Assembly: GCF_024294805.1 (NCBI RefSeq)
Contig: NZ_JANCLU010000005.1
Coordinates: 204,156-268,155 of the forward strand
Direction: 5' to 3'
Length of the DNA stretch: 64,000 bases
From: Alsobacter ponti
GTDB lineage: Bacteria; Pseudomonadota; Alphaproteobacteria; Rhizobiales; Beijerinckiaceae
Below are positions 51,228 through 60,545 of this stretch, in pieces; within the stretch, counting starts at the first letter, position 1, and the number at the start of each line of letters is the position of its first letter. A program made the translations under genes and the position numbers. The notes beneath the pieces are model-generated. The model had not been told where the DNA came from. It did not search any database and saw only the letters and a list, made by a program, of their open reading frames with translations.

Positions 51228-51970
51228 GGCGCGTCAAGCTCCCCCTGGCGGCGTCTCAGATCGCAGTCGAACAGAACGTCTCCGTCGTCGAACACATGCA
51301 CCGTCGTCACCGGCCGCAACGCGTCGCGCAGCCGGCCGACGGGCGACATCTCGAGGCCGGGCTTGCCCGACCCGATGATCAGCGGGGCCACCAGCACGTG
51401 CAGCCGGTCCACGCACCCCGCGTCGATGAACGACGAGATGGTGCGCGCGCCCCCCTCGACGAGAATGCGCCCGAGCCCCCGCTCCAGCAAGGCCGCGACC
51501 ACGGCGCGGGGCCACGGCGCGCCCGCGTCCGACGGCAGCACGATTTCCTCGACGCCCTCCCGCCGCGCCGCCGAGGCCTGGCGAACGACGATGCGCCGCG
51601 TGCCGTCGTCGCGCAGGCAGCGGCTTTCGGGAGGCAGCCGGCCGGAGGGGTCGAGCACGACGCGGGCCGGGTTCGGTCCGGGCACGCGGCGCACGTCGAG
51701 CAGCGGGTCGTCAGCCAGCACCGTGCCGATGCCGACCACCACCGCGTCGACATGGGCGCGCAGGCGGTGCAGATGGTCGAGCGCGGCGGCGCGGTTGATG
51801 TAGCGGGATTCACCCGTGGTTGTGGCGATCCGCCCGTCCAGCGACTGCCCGAGCTGGGCGATCACGAATGGGCGATCTCGCGGCGCATCGCGCAGGAAAC
51901 GCAGCGAAGGCGCGTCCGAGCCGCCCAGCTCCGGCTTGCTTTTTTCGGTTTCGGGGTATGAATCAGGCAT
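51224..51970 (-). CDS. RibD C-terminal (DHFR-like) reductase-domain protein
   Basis: 248 residues with only the reductase half of RibD: FVIAQLGQSLDGRIATTTGES, GIGTVLADDPLLDVRRVPG, ILVEGGARTISSF and PLIIGSGKPGLEMS. The bifunctional RibD is at 18946-20106, so this is a second, free-standing copy. Coupled to cytochrome b561. It diverges from a GTP cyclohydrolase II gene over 121 bases. Likely reduces a ribosylated pyrimidine or similar dihydrofolate-like substrate. Confidence 0.9.
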   Translation of the reverse strand: MPDSYPETEKSKPELGGSDAPSLRFLRDAPRDRPFVIAQLGQSLDGRIATTTGESRYINRAAALDHLHRLRAHVDAVVVGIGTVLADDPLLDVRRVPGPNPARVVLDPSGRLPPESRCLRDDGTRRIVVRQASAARREGVEEIVLPSDAGAPWPRAVVAALLERGLGRILVEGGARTISSFIDAGCVDRLHVLVAPLIIGSGKPGLEMSPVGRLRDALRPVTTVHVFDDGDVLFDCDLRRRQGELDAP

Positions 51971-51997
51971 CTAGAACCGCGTCTCGCTCGTATTCCG

Positions 51998-52025
51998 AAC
52001 ATAGTGTTGTGGACGGTACAGGCAA
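51998..52025 (-). promoter_or_regulatory. Promoter of the RibD-reductase-like gene
   Basis: Minus-strand TTGCCT (52020-52025), 16-base spacer, TATGTT (51998-52003), about 28 bases before the ATG. Confidence 0.45.
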
Positions 52026-52091
52026 ACGAGCCCGCCGTTGGCGTCAGAAAACAGGGCTGGCCCGCCAGCCTGCGTACGCGTGAGGACCGAA

Positions 52092-53213
52092 ATGGATCGT
52101 GCTGGCGCATTGGCTTCCCTGCTTCCGACGCCTGAACACGCCAAGGTTGAACGCGCCATCGGCGAATTGCGCGCCGGGCGTCCGGTGCTGCTGCGCGACC
52201 ATGGCGAGGCGGCGATCGCGCTCGGCATGGAGGCGCTCGACGCGCGCGCCGCGTCGGCCCTCGAGCAACTGGCCGACGGACGGGCGCGGCTCGTGCTGCC
52301 GCCCGCGCGCCTGCGGCGTCTCGGCGCGGAGCGCGCCACGGCCGGCGTCATCGCGCTGCCCTCCGTCGACATCGCGCGCGTCGAGTCCCTCGCGCTGAAG
52401 CTCGACGCCCGCATCGACGCGCCGGTGTCGCCCGCCGGTGGACTTGACATGCTGGCGCTGGAGTTGGCGTCGCTCTCGCTGGTGCTGCCGGCCATGATCG
52501 TGGTGCCGGTCCCGGCCGACGCCGCGCCGGAGGGCGTCGTGTGCGCTGAAGGCGCGCTCGTGCGCGACTATCGCCGCGCCATGGCCCGCCAGATCCATAT
52601 CGTCAGCCGCGCGCCGGTGCCGCTCGAAGGCGCGCCGCAGACCGAGTTCGTCGTGTTTCGCGGCGGCGAGGGCCTGCGCGACCAGGTCGCGATCATCGTC
52701 GGCCAGCCCGATTTCAGCCAGCCGGTGGCCGTGCGCCTGCACTCCGCCTGCCTCACCGGCGACCTGTTCGGCAGCCTGAAGTGCGATTGCGGCGACCAGC
52801 TGCGCGGCACGGTGCGCTGGATGGCCGAGAACGGCGGCGGCATCCTGCTCTATCTCGACCAGGAAGGTCGCGGCAACGGCATCGCCAACAAGATCCGCGC
52901 CTACAAGCTGCAGCACCAGGGCTACGACACCTACGACGCCGACGAGATCCTCGGCTTCGACCTCGACCAGCGGCGGTTCGACTTCGCGGCCGAAATGCTG
53001 AAGCAGCTCGGGGTGACGCGCGTGATGATCATGACCAACAACCCGGTGAAGATCGCCGCGCTCCAGGCCGCCGGGCTGGAGGTGGCGGAGGATCGCCGCG
53101 TGCATGGCCGCCCCACGGTCGAGAACGTGCTCTATCTCGCCTCCAAGCGCGACCGCGCCGGCCATTTCATCGATCTCGACGACCTCGTCGCCCACAAGCC
53201 GATCCGCGACTGA
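52092..53213 (+). CDS. ribA: GTP cyclohydrolase II with degenerate RibB-like N-terminus
   Basis: 373 residues. The C-terminal half is GCH II: RLHSACLTGDLFGSLKCDCG (three zinc cysteines), YLDQEGRGNGIANKIRAY and MTNNPVKIAALQAAGLEV. It opens the imidazole ring of GTP for riboflavin. Residues 1-170 align in position with dihydroxybutanone phosphate synthase (GRPVLLRDHG) but lack its acidic D-x-E-D-R-E-N loop, so that half is probably inactive. GAGGA lies before the ATG; a longer frame to 52038 is not needed. It may be the primary ribA gene. Confidence 0.9.
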   Translation: MDRAGALASLLPTPEHAKVERAIGELRAGRPVLLRDHGEAAIALGMEALDARAASALEQLADGRARLVLPPARLRRLGAERATAGVIALPSVDIARVESLALKLDARIDAPVSPAGGLDMLALELASLSLVLPAMIVVPVPADAAPEGVVCAEGALVRDYRRAMARQIHIVSRAPVPLEGAPQTEFVVFRGGEGLRDQVAIIVGQPDFSQPVAVRLHSACLTGDLFGSLKCDCGDQLRGTVRWMAENGGGILLYLDQEGRGNGIANKIRAYKLQHQGYDTYDADEILGFDLDQRRFDFAAEMLKQLGVTRVMIMTNNPVKIAALQAAGLEVAEDRRVHGRPTVENVLYLASKRDRAGHFIDLDDLVAHKPIRD

Positions 53214-53302
53214 GGCGGCGGCCGGCCTTGTGAAGCGCGCGATTCTTGCGCACAACCGGGCGACGCCCCCGCCCGCAGCCCTCGCCCGGTTCCCGATCCG
53301 CC

Positions 53303-55603
53303 ATGCCTCCCACTAACCGGGCCTTCCGCCTCGCGCCGGCGCTTCTCCTCGTCTGCGGCGCGTGGCTCGTGCTGGCGTGGCCGTGGCTCTCCGGCCGGGT
53401 GACGATCCCGTGGGACGCGAAGGCGCATTTCCAGGCGCAGTTCCAGTTCCTCGCCGACAGCATCCATCGCGGCGAGTGGCCGTTCTGGAACCCCTTCGTG
53501 TTCGCCGGCTCGCCGCAGATCGCCGACCCGCAGTCGCTCGTCTTCTCGCCGCCCTACCTGCTCGCGGCGCTGGTCACGCCGAACCCCGGCTTCCAGCTCG
53601 CCGACGGCATCGCGCTCGGCATGCTGCTGGCCGGCGGGATCGGCATCGTGCTGATCTTCCGGGACCGAGGCTGGCACTGGATCGGCGCGGTCGTCGCCGC
53701 CATCGCCTTCGCGTTCGGGGCCTCGGCGGCGTGGCGCGTGCAGCATACCGGGCAGGTGCTGAGCCTGGGATGGTTCCCGCTCGCGCTGTTCTGCCTGATG
53801 CGGGCGCTGGAGCGTAGCTCCGCCGGCTGGGGCTTCGCCTCGGGGTTCGTGGCCGGCTTCCTCGTGCTCGGCCGCGATCAGGTGGCGCTGCTCGCCGTCT
53901 ACGTGCTGGCCGGCTGGGTCGCGTGGTGGTGGCTGGCCGGCGAAGGGCGGGCGCGGCGGCTCCGCGCCAGCCTCGTTCCGCTCGCCTGCGGCGTCCTCGG
54001 CGGTCTGCTCGTCGCCGCCGTGCCGATGGCGATGACGCTGCTGCTCGCGGGCGAGACGAGCCGCGCCGCCATCATCGATCTGCCGGGCGCCGAGCGCGGT
54101 TCGCTTCACCCGGCCTCGCTGCTGACCGCCTTCGTCGCCAATCTCTACGGCACCGACGGTCCGCTGGCGGAGTTCTGGGGCCAGCCGAGCCCGGCGTGGG
54201 GACCCACCGACCTCTACCTCGCCCGCAACATGAGCGACGTCTATCTCGGCGCGATCCCGCTCGTCGCGCTCATCGTGCTGGGCGCGGCGCGCGGCGCGCT
54301 GGCCGCGCGCGAGGCGCGCTTCTTCGTCGTCGCGTTCGTCGCGCTGACCCTCTACGCGCTGGGACGCTACACGCCGGCCTTCGCCCCGGCCTTTCACTCT
54401 CTGCCGGGCGCGTCCCTGTTCCGCCGCCCCGCCGACGCGACGTTCCTCATGGGTGCGCTGGCGGCCGTGCTGGCTGGCTACTGCATCCATCGCCTGCTCG
54501 CCGGCGACCTGCGGTCCGGACTCGCGCGAACGCTGGGCGGCGGCGTCGCGCTCGCCGCCGGGCTCGCGGCCTGCGTCGCGGTCGCCGTCTGGAAGGGCCG
54601 GCTGGCGCAGGCGGCGCCGTTCATCGCCATCGGTGCCGTGTCCATCGCCCTCTCCGCCCTGGCGCTCTTTGTCGCCGCCCGGCTGGCGCCGCGCCATGCC
54701 GGGCTCGCCGGCCTGCTGCTCGCCGCGACGCTCACGGCCGACCTCGCGCTGAGCAACGGTCCCAACGAATCCACCGCCCTGCCGCCGGTGCTCTACGACG
54801 TGCTGCGGCCGGACAGCGCCAACGCGACCATCGCCCTGCTGCGCGCGCGCCTGCCGAACGAGCCGGACCGGCGCGACAGGGTGGAGCTGGCGGGGGTCGA
54901 CTTCCACTGGCCGAACGCCAGCATGGTCCACCGGCTCGACAACACGCTCGGCTACAACCCGGTGCATCTGAACGACTACAGCCGCGCCACCGGCGCGCAG
55001 GACCACGTCGCCCTGCCGGACCAGCGCGTCTTCGCGCCGCTCATGCCCTCCTACCGCTCGCGTCTCGCCGACCTCTTGGGCCTGCGCCTGATCGCCACGC
55101 GCGGCGACATCGCGGACATCGACCGCTCGCTCGCGCCGGGCGACATCGCCGAGATCGGCCGCACCGCCGACGGGCGCGTCTACGAGAACCCGCGGGCTTT
55201 GCCCCGCGTGCTCTTTCCCTCCGGCGCGATCGCGGCCGATTTCGAGGCGCTGATCCGCACCGGCGCGTGGCCGGACTTCGACCCGCGCGCCACCGTGCTG
55301 CTGGAGCGGCCGCAAGGCGGGTCCGCCGGAACCGGGCCGGCGGGGACGGTGGCGATCCGCCGCTACGCCAATACCGAGGTGATCGTCGACGCGGAGTCCG
55401 CCAATGGCGGCTACGTGGTGCTCAACGATGCGTGGCACCCGTGGTGGCGCGCCGAGATCGACGGCAGGCCGGCCCCGCTGCTCAAGGCCAACGTGCTGTT
55501 TCGCGCCGTCGCCGTTCCGCCGGGACGGCACGAGGTCCGCTTCGTGTTCCGCCCGTTCGTCGGCATGGCGGCGGAACTGGCCGAGCGCCTGGCCGGCCGC
55601 TGA
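53303..55603 (+). CDS. YfhO-like multi-spanning membrane protein
   Basis: 766 residues with about twelve membrane segments, then a soluble C-terminal domain. WDAKAHFQAQFQFLADSIHRGEWPFWNPF near residue 30 and RRPADATFLMGALAA fit YfhO-type proteins, which resemble lipid-linked GT-C glycosyltransferases, with NGGYVVLNDAWHPWWRAEIDG in the C-terminal domain. Start ATG at 53303. It follows ribA by 89 bases on the same strand. The substrate is unknown; an undecaprenyl-linked sugar is usual for GT-C enzymes. Confidence 0.85.
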   Translation: MPPTNRAFRLAPALLLVCGAWLVLAWPWLSGRVTIPWDAKAHFQAQFQFLADSIHRGEWPFWNPFVFAGSPQIADPQSLVFSPPYLLAALVTPNPGFQLADGIALGMLLAGGIGIVLIFRDRGWHWIGAVVAAIAFAFGASAAWRVQHTGQVLSLGWFPLALFCLMRALERSSAGWGFASGFVAGFLVLGRDQVALLAVYVLAGWVAWWWLAGEGRARRLRASLVPLACGVLGGLLVAAVPMAMTLLLAGETSRAAIIDLPGAERGSLHPASLLTAFVANLYGTDGPLAEFWGQPSPAWGPTDLYLARNMSDVYLGAIPLVALIVLGAARGALAAREARFFVVAFVALTLYALGRYTPAFAPAFHSLPGASLFRRPADATFLMGALAAVLAGYCIHRLLAGDLRSGLARTLGGGVALAAGLAACVAVAVWKGRLAQAAPFIAIGAVSIALSALALFVAARLAPRHAGLAGLLLAATLTADLALSNGPNESTALPPVLYDVLRPDSANATIALLRARLPNEPDRRDRVELAGVDFHWPNASMVHRLDNTLGYNPVHLNDYSRATGAQDHVALPDQRVFAPLMPSYRSRLADLLGLRLIATRGDIADIDRSLAPGDIAEIGRTADGRVYENPRALPRVLFPSGAIAADFEALIRTGAWPDFDPRATVLLERPQGGSAGTGPAGTVAIRRYANTEVIVDAESANGGYVVLNDAWHPWWRAEIDGRPAPLLKANVLFRAVAVPPGRHEVRFVFRPFVGMAAELAERLAGR

Positions 55604-55612
55604 CGCCGCGCC

Positions 55613-56092
55613 TCAGCCCTTGACGCGCATCAGGCGCGCCTTTTCCCGGTTCCAGTCGCGCTGCTTCTCGGTCTCGCGCTTGTCGTGCAGCTTCTTGCCC
55701 TTGGCCAGCGCCAGCTCGACCTTGGCCCGGCCGCGATCGTTGAAGTAGATCTTCAGCGGCACGATGGTCATGCCCTCGCGCTGCACCGCGCCGATGAGCC
55801 GGTTGACCTCGCGCCGATGCAGCAGCAGCTTTCGGGGCCGCCGCGTCTCGTGGTTGAACTGGTTGGCCTGGAGATATTCCGGGATATAGGCGTTAACGAG
55901 AAAGATCTCGCCGTTCTTCTCGCCGGCATAGCTCTCGCCGATGGTCGCCTTGCCGTTGCGCAGCGACTTCACCTCGGTCCCGGTCAGCGCGATGCCCGCC
56001 TCGAACGTGTCGCCAATGGCGAATTCGTAGCGCGCCTTGCGGTTCTCCGCCGCCACCTTGTAGTTGGGGTCGTTCTTGCCCTTGATCGCCAC
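55613..56092 (-). CDS. smpB: SsrA-binding protein SmpB
   Basis: 159 residues. Carries tmRNA to stalled ribosomes. [51 protein letters not shown] and [21 protein letters not shown] are typical. It follows dapA on the same strand. No tmRNA gene was found near it in this window. Confidence 0.97.
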   Translation of the reverse strand: MAIKGKNDPNYKVAAENRKARYEFAIGDTFEAGIALTGTEVKSLRNGKATIGESYAGEKNGEIFLVNAYIPEYLQANQFNHETRRPRKLLLHRREVNRLIGAVQREGMTIVPLKIYFNDRGRAKVELALAKGKKLHDKRETEKQRDWNREKARLMRVKG

Positions 56093-56117
56093 GTCCGGTC
56101 CGTTCCGATAATCCCGC

Positions 56118-57014
56118 TCAGCTGTTGATCAGGCCGGCGTGGACCATGGCCGAACGGACCGCCGCGCGGGTCGGTTCCGTCAGCTTCACCATGGGCAGGC
56201 GCACCTCGTCGGTCATGCGGCCGAGCACGCTGAGCGCGTACTTGGGTCCCGACGGGTTGGTCTCGATGAACAGCGCCTGGTGCAGAGGCATCAGCCTGTC
56301 CTGGTAGCGCAGCGCGGTGGCGTAGTCGCCGGCCAGCGCCGCCGCCTGGAACTCGGCGCAGGCCTTCGGCGCGACGTTCGACGTCACCGAGATGCAGCCG
56401 TGGCCGCCATGGGCGTTGAAGCCGAGCGCGCTGTCGTCGTTGCCGGAGAGCTGGATGAAGTCCGGCCCCATGGCGTGGCGCTGCTGGCTGGCGCGCACCA
56501 CGTTGCCCGTGGCGTCCTTGACGCCGGCGATGTTCGGCAGCTCGTAGAGCCGCGCCATCGTCTCGACCGACATGTCGATCACCGACCGGCCGGGAATGTT
56601 GTAGATGATGATCGGGATGCCGATGGCGTCATTGACGGCCTTGAAGTGCTGGTACAGCCCCTCCTGGCCCGGCTTGTTGTAGTAGGGCGTGACGATCAGC
56701 ACGGCGTCCGCCCCCGCATTCTCGGCGTGGACGGCGAGGTCGATCGCCTCGGCGGTGTTGTTGGAGCCCGCGCCGGCGACGACGGGCACGCGCCCCCTCG
56801 CCTGCTGAACGCACCACTCGACCACCTTGCGGTGTTCGTCGTGGCTCAGCGTCGGCGTCTCGCCGGTGGTGCCGACCGGAACCAGCCCGCTGGTGCCGTT
56901 CTCGATCTGCCAGTCGACATGGGCGCGGAACGCGTCCTCGTCCACCTTGCCGTTGCGGAACGGCGTCACCAGGGCGGTGATCGACCCTCCCAACTTCACG
57001 CGGCTCTTCGTCAT
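56118..57014 (-). CDS. dapA: 4-hydroxy-tetrahydrodipicolinate synthase
   Basis: First step of the lysine/diaminopimelate branch, condensing pyruvate with aspartate semialdehyde. 298 residues. [38 protein letters not shown] and GVKDATGNV with the Schiff-base lysine. The dapA-smpB order is common in Hyphomicrobiales. Upstream is a 250-base divergent region. Confidence 0.96.
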   Translation of the reverse strand: MTKSRVKLGGSITALVTPFRNGKVDEDAFRAHVDWQIENGTSGLVPVGTTGETPTLSHDEHRKVVEWCVQQARGRVPVVAGAGSNNTAEAIDLAVHAENAGADAVLIVTPYYNKPGQEGLYQHFKAVNDAIGIPIIIYNIPGRSVIDMSVETMARLYELPNIAGVKDATGNVVRASQQRHAMGPDFIQLSGNDDSALGFNAHGGHGCISVTSNVAPKACAEFQAAALAGDYATALRYQDRLMPLHQALFIETNPSGPKYALSVLGRMTDEVRLPMVKLTEPTRAAVRSAMVHAGLINS

Positions 57015-57264
57015 CTGGCGTCCCCGGTCTACTCATCGCGCCTCGAGCCCGGTCCGGGCGCGCGCGGACACCACACATAGACAATCGCCCGCCGGACGGG
57101 AAGGGCGCGCGTCGCGAAACCGGCCCGGCCGCCGCGGGACCGCGTTCTTGCCGCTTTGCGGCCACGGTGCTTTCCTACAGGGCGCACGGGCACGCTGGTT
57201 AACCGTCCGTCAACGGTGCGGGGCCAGACTGACGAGGGGGCTTCCTCTGTTGGATCGACGCGCG
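57015..57264. other. Divergent intergenic region, dapA / lytic transglycosylase
   Basis: 250 bases without a gene. The only regulatory element seen is TTAA-CCGTCCG-TCAA (57199-57213), one base off the CtrA pattern TTAA-N7-TTAA. No promoter with confidence. Confidence 0.4.
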
Positions 57265-59514
57265 ATGTCCCGATCGGGTTTCTCTCGGCTGACGACGATG
57301 CTGCTCGCCTGCGCGGCGAGCTCGGCCTTGGCGGGTTCGAGCATGGCCCCCGAGGACGAGGCGACCCTGTCGCGTTTCGACATCGCGGCGATCTCGGGCC
57401 CGCCGGCCCTCGCGCCGTCGCCCGAGCCGGCGCTGACGCCCGCGCCGCCCGCGCCCCCCGCCCCGACCTTGGTCGCCGCCATCGACGCCGACGCGCCGGC
57501 GGTGGTTCCCAACCTGGTCGGCGACCTCAGCCCCGCCGACGATTTCGGCCCCCCCTCCTCCTACGCTGGCTGGACGCCGCCGCAAGCCGCCGAGCTGTCG
57601 ACCGCCGACGCGGCGGCGCTGCGCACGGCCGTCGACCTCTACCGCAAGGGCGACACGGCCGCCGGCGACGCCGCGGCGGCGACGCTCTCCGACCCCGTGG
57701 GCCGCCGGCTCGCCGAATGGGCTGCGATCCGCCTGCGCGGCGCGGCGCTCGGCTTTGAGCGCATCGAGGCCTTCATCGACGCCAATCCGGACTGGCCGAC
57801 CCAGGCCATGCTGCGCCGGCGCGCCGAGGAGGCGCTGCTCGCCTCCGGGCCGAGCCAGCGCGCGCTCGACGCCTATTTCGCCGCGCATCCGCCCGTGACC
57901 ACGCTGGGCCGGGTGGCGCTGGCGCGCATCCGCGACGCGCAGGGCCGCAACGTCGAGGCGATCGAGCTGATCCGCGATACGTGGCGGCACGACGATTTCG
58001 GCGCGGAGACCGAGGCGAAAATCCTCGCGGCCTTCGGCGACACGCTGACCGCGCGCGACCACAGGCTGCGCGCCGAGCGCTTCCTGCTCGCCGACCAGTT
58101 CATGCCCGCCCTGCGCAACGCCGCCCGCGCCGGCGACGACGCCGTGGCGCTCGTCAAGGCGCGCGTCGCCGTCGAGCGGCGCGACCGCAAGGCGCAGAAG
58201 GCGCTCGACGCCGTGCCGCCCTCGCTCCGCGGCGACCCGTCCTTCGCCTATACGCGCGCGCTGTACCTGCGCCGCAAGGAGCAGTTCGTCGACGCCGCCA
58301 AGGCGCTCGCCGGCGTCACCCGCGATCCGAAATCGCTCGCCGACAGCACCGCATGGTGGACGGAGCGCCGCGTGCTGGCGCGCGAGCTGCTCGACGCCGG
58401 AGAGCCGCGCCTCGCCTACGAGGTCACGGCCGCCCACCCCGAGGACGACGGCGCGCCGCGCATCGACGGCGAGTTCCACGCCGGCTGGATCGCCCTGCGC
58501 TTCCTCGACGACCCCGCGCTGGCGCTGCGCCATTTCACCAGCGCCGCCGGCTTCGCCGCGACGCCCATCTCGGTCGCCCGCGCCGCCTACTGGCAGGGCC
58601 GCGCGGCCGAATTGTCGCGCGACGAGGACGTGCGCCGGCAGGCCGCCGCCTTCTTCGCCCGCGCCGCCGCGCAGGGCACCGCCTATTACGGCCAGCTCGC
58701 GCGCACGCGGCTGGGGGCCAGCGAGCTCCTGCTGCGCTCCGCCCCCAGGGACGCCGCCCCCAAGGACGCCGACCCCGCCCCGGCCGCCGACGAGGCGCGC
58801 GCCGTCGCCATGCTCTACCAGTGCGACGCCCGCGACCTCGCCATGGCGCTGCTGGTCGACATCGGCAAGACGGTCGACGACCCGGCGCGCATCGACGCGG
58901 TGGCGGAGCGCGTCGCGGCGCTCGGCGACGCGCGCGGACTGCTGGCCCTCGGCAAGACGGCCGCGCAGCGCGGCGTGCCGGTGGAGGACCACGCCTTCCC
59001 GCTGATCGGCGTGCCCGCCTTCGCGACGCCTGTCTCGGCGGTGGAGCGTCCGCTGGTGTTCGCCATCGCGCGGCAGGAGAGCTCCTTCGATCCCCGCGTG
59101 GTGTCATCGGCCGGCGCGCGCGGGCTGATGCAGCTGATGCCGGCGACGGCCCGCACCACCGCGTCGCGCGCCGGGCTCGGCTTCGAGCTGGAGCGGCTGA
59201 CGACCGACGCCGCCTACAACGCGCTGCTGGGGGCGAGCCACCTCGGCGACCTCGTGGGCGAGTGGCGCGGCTCGTACCTGCTCACCATCGCCGCCTATAA
59301 CGCGGGCTCCGGCAACGTGAAGAAGTGGATCGAGGCCTATGGCGACCCGCGCGACCGCACGGTCGATCCCGTCGACTGGGTGGAGCGCATCCCCTTCACC
59401 GAGACGCGCAACTACGTGCAGCGCGTGATGGAGAACCTGCAGGTCTACCGCGCGCGGCTGGACGCCTCCGCCCCGCTGCGGATCGAGGCCGACCTGCGGC
59501 GCGGGGCGCGATAG
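57265..59514 (+). CDS. Soluble lytic murein transglycosylase (Slt70-type)
   Basis: 749 residues. A signal peptide (MLLACAASSALAG), a long proline/alanine linker (PALAPSPEPALTPAPPAPPA), an all-helical superhelix of repeats, then the catalytic domain with ARQESSFDPRVVSSAGARGL (catalytic Glu) and MQLMPATA, IAAYNAGSGNV and FTETRNYVQRV. It cuts glycan strands in the periplasm. Start ATG at 57265 chosen; the ribosome site is weak, and a TTG five codons upstream is an alternative. Confidence 0.92.
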   Translation: MSRSGFSRLTTMLLACAASSALAGSSMAPEDEATLSRFDIAAISGPPALAPSPEPALTPAPPAPPAPTLVAAIDADAPAVVPNLVGDLSPADDFGPPSSYAGWTPPQAAELSTADAAALRTAVDLYRKGDTAAGDAAAATLSDPVGRRLAEWAAIRLRGAALGFERIEAFIDANPDWPTQAMLRRRAEEALLASGPSQRALDAYFAAHPPVTTLGRVALARIRDAQGRNVEAIELIRDTWRHDDFGAETEAKILAAFGDTLTARDHRLRAERFLLADQFMPALRNAARAGDDAVALVKARVAVERRDRKAQKALDAVPPSLRGDPSFAYTRALYLRRKEQFVDAAKALAGVTRDPKSLADSTAWWTERRVLARELLDAGEPRLAYEVTAAHPEDDGAPRIDGEFHAGWIALRFLDDPALALRHFTSAAGFAATPISVARAAYWQGRAAELSRDEDVRRQAAAFFARAAAQGTAYYGQLARTRLGASELLLRSAPRDAAPKDADPAPAADEARAVAMLYQCDARDLAMALLVDIGKTVDDPARIDAVAERVAALGDARGLLALGKTAAQRGVPVEDHAFPLIGVPAFATPVSAVERPLVFAIARQESSFDPRVVSSAGARGLMQLMPATARTTASRAGLGFELERLTTDAAYNALLGASHLGDLVGEWRGSYLLTIAAYNAGSGNVKKWIEAYGDPRDRTVDPVDWVERIPFTETRNYVQRVMENLQVYRARLDASAPLRIEADLRRGAR

Positions 59515-59581
59515 ACAGGCCGCGCGGCGCGTGGTTCAACCGCTTCCGGCCGCCCCGCGCGGCGCGGCGGCGGGGGGCGTC

Positions 59582-60484
59582 ATGAACGAGCCGGGCTACG
59601 ACAGCGTCTTCGTGAGCGCGCGCGACGGGCTGCGCCTGCACGCGCGCGACTATGGCGAGCGCGCCGGCGACGCGCTGCCGGTGGTCTGCCTCGCCGGCCT
59701 GACGCGCAACGCGGCCGATTTCCACGACCTCGCCCTCGCCCTCTCCGGCCACGCGCGCCGGCCCCGGCGTGTCGTCGCGCCGGATTATCGCGGCCGCGGC
59801 CTCTCGGACTGGGACGGCGACTGGCGGCGCTACGACCCGCGCGTCGAGGCTGACGACCTGATCGCCGTGCTCACCGCGCTGGGCGTGACGGAGGCGGTGT
59901 TCGTCGGCACCTCGCGCGGCGGGCTGGTGACGATGGCGCTGGGGGCGATGCAGCCGGGCCGCATCCGAGGCGTCGTGCTCAACGATGTCGGGCCGGTGAT
60001 CGAGGCCGGCGGGCTCATCCGCATCCGTGCGCAAATGGCCGGGCTGCCGGCCCCGCGCGACATGGCGGAGGCGGCGCAGATGATGCGCCATCTCAACGGC
60101 GCGCAGTTTCCCAAGCTTGCCGACGACGACTGGCTCGCCTGGGCGCGCGCGACGTGGCGGGAGGAGAACGGCCGCCTCGTCGCCAGCCGCGACCCCAACT
60201 TGCTGCGCGGCCTGGAGGCGATGGACCTGGAAGCGCCGCTGCCGGCGCTGTGGCCCCTGTTCGAGGCGCTCGCCCACGTGCCGGCGCTGGCGATCCGGGG
60301 CGCGAACTCCGACATTCTCTCCGAGGCGACGCTGGCGGAGATGGCGCGCCGCCACCCCAGGCTGGAGACGCTCACCGTGCCCGACCAGGGCCACGCGCCG
60401 CTGCTGCGCGACGCCCCCACCATCGCCCGCGTCGCCGCTTTCGTGGCGCGGGTGGAAGAGCCCGGCCCCTCCCCCGCCGCGTGA
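59582..60484 (+). CDS. Alpha/beta hydrolase
   Basis: 300 residues. VVCLAGLTRNAADFHDLALAL, VVAPDYRGRGLSDWDG, FVGTSRGGLVTMAL (nucleophile elbow with serine), DVGPVIEAGG, and VPDQGHAPLL with the catalytic His. ATG at 59582 with GGGGGG before it; an upstream frame to 59531 would add 17 residues. Follows slt by 67 bases. Substrate unknown. Confidence 0.88.
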   Translation: MNEPGYDSVFVSARDGLRLHARDYGERAGDALPVVCLAGLTRNAADFHDLALALSGHARRPRRVVAPDYRGRGLSDWDGDWRRYDPRVEADDLIAVLTALGVTEAVFVGTSRGGLVTMALGAMQPGRIRGVVLNDVGPVIEAGGLIRIRAQMAGLPAPRDMAEAAQMMRHLNGAQFPKLADDDWLAWARATWREENGRLVASRDPNLLRGLEAMDLEAPLPALWPLFEALAHVPALAIRGANSDILSEATLAEMARRHPRLETLTVPDQGHAPLLRDAPTIARVAAFVARVEEPGPSPAA

Positions 60485-60511
60485 AAAAGACCCCGGCGAT
60501 GCGCGCCGGGG
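60484..60511 (-). terminator. Terminator after the first porin
   Basis: Stem CCCCGGCG/CGCCGGGG with a 5-base loop (60491-60511), followed leftward by TC then TTTTT. It overlaps the end of the convergent hydrolase gene. Confidence 0.75.
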
Positions 60512-60545
60512 CCGTGGGGCCCAAAGTGCTGAGAGCCCGGAGACT

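Noticed and set aside
53246-53303. Longer start for the YfhO-like protein
   Set aside because: The extra residues (RTTGRRPRPQP..) are basic and not a membrane segment, and the ATG at 53303 leads straight into the first helix.
55604-57264. A tmRNA gene near smpB
   Set aside because: I looked for a tag-like coding stretch and a T-arm around smpB and dapA and found none; alphaproteobacterial tmRNA is often encoded elsewhere.
60484-60511. Hairpin as terminator of the rightward hydrolase gene
   Set aside because: Rightward it is followed by CCGTGGGG with no T run; the T run is only on the leftward strand, so I assigned it to the porin.
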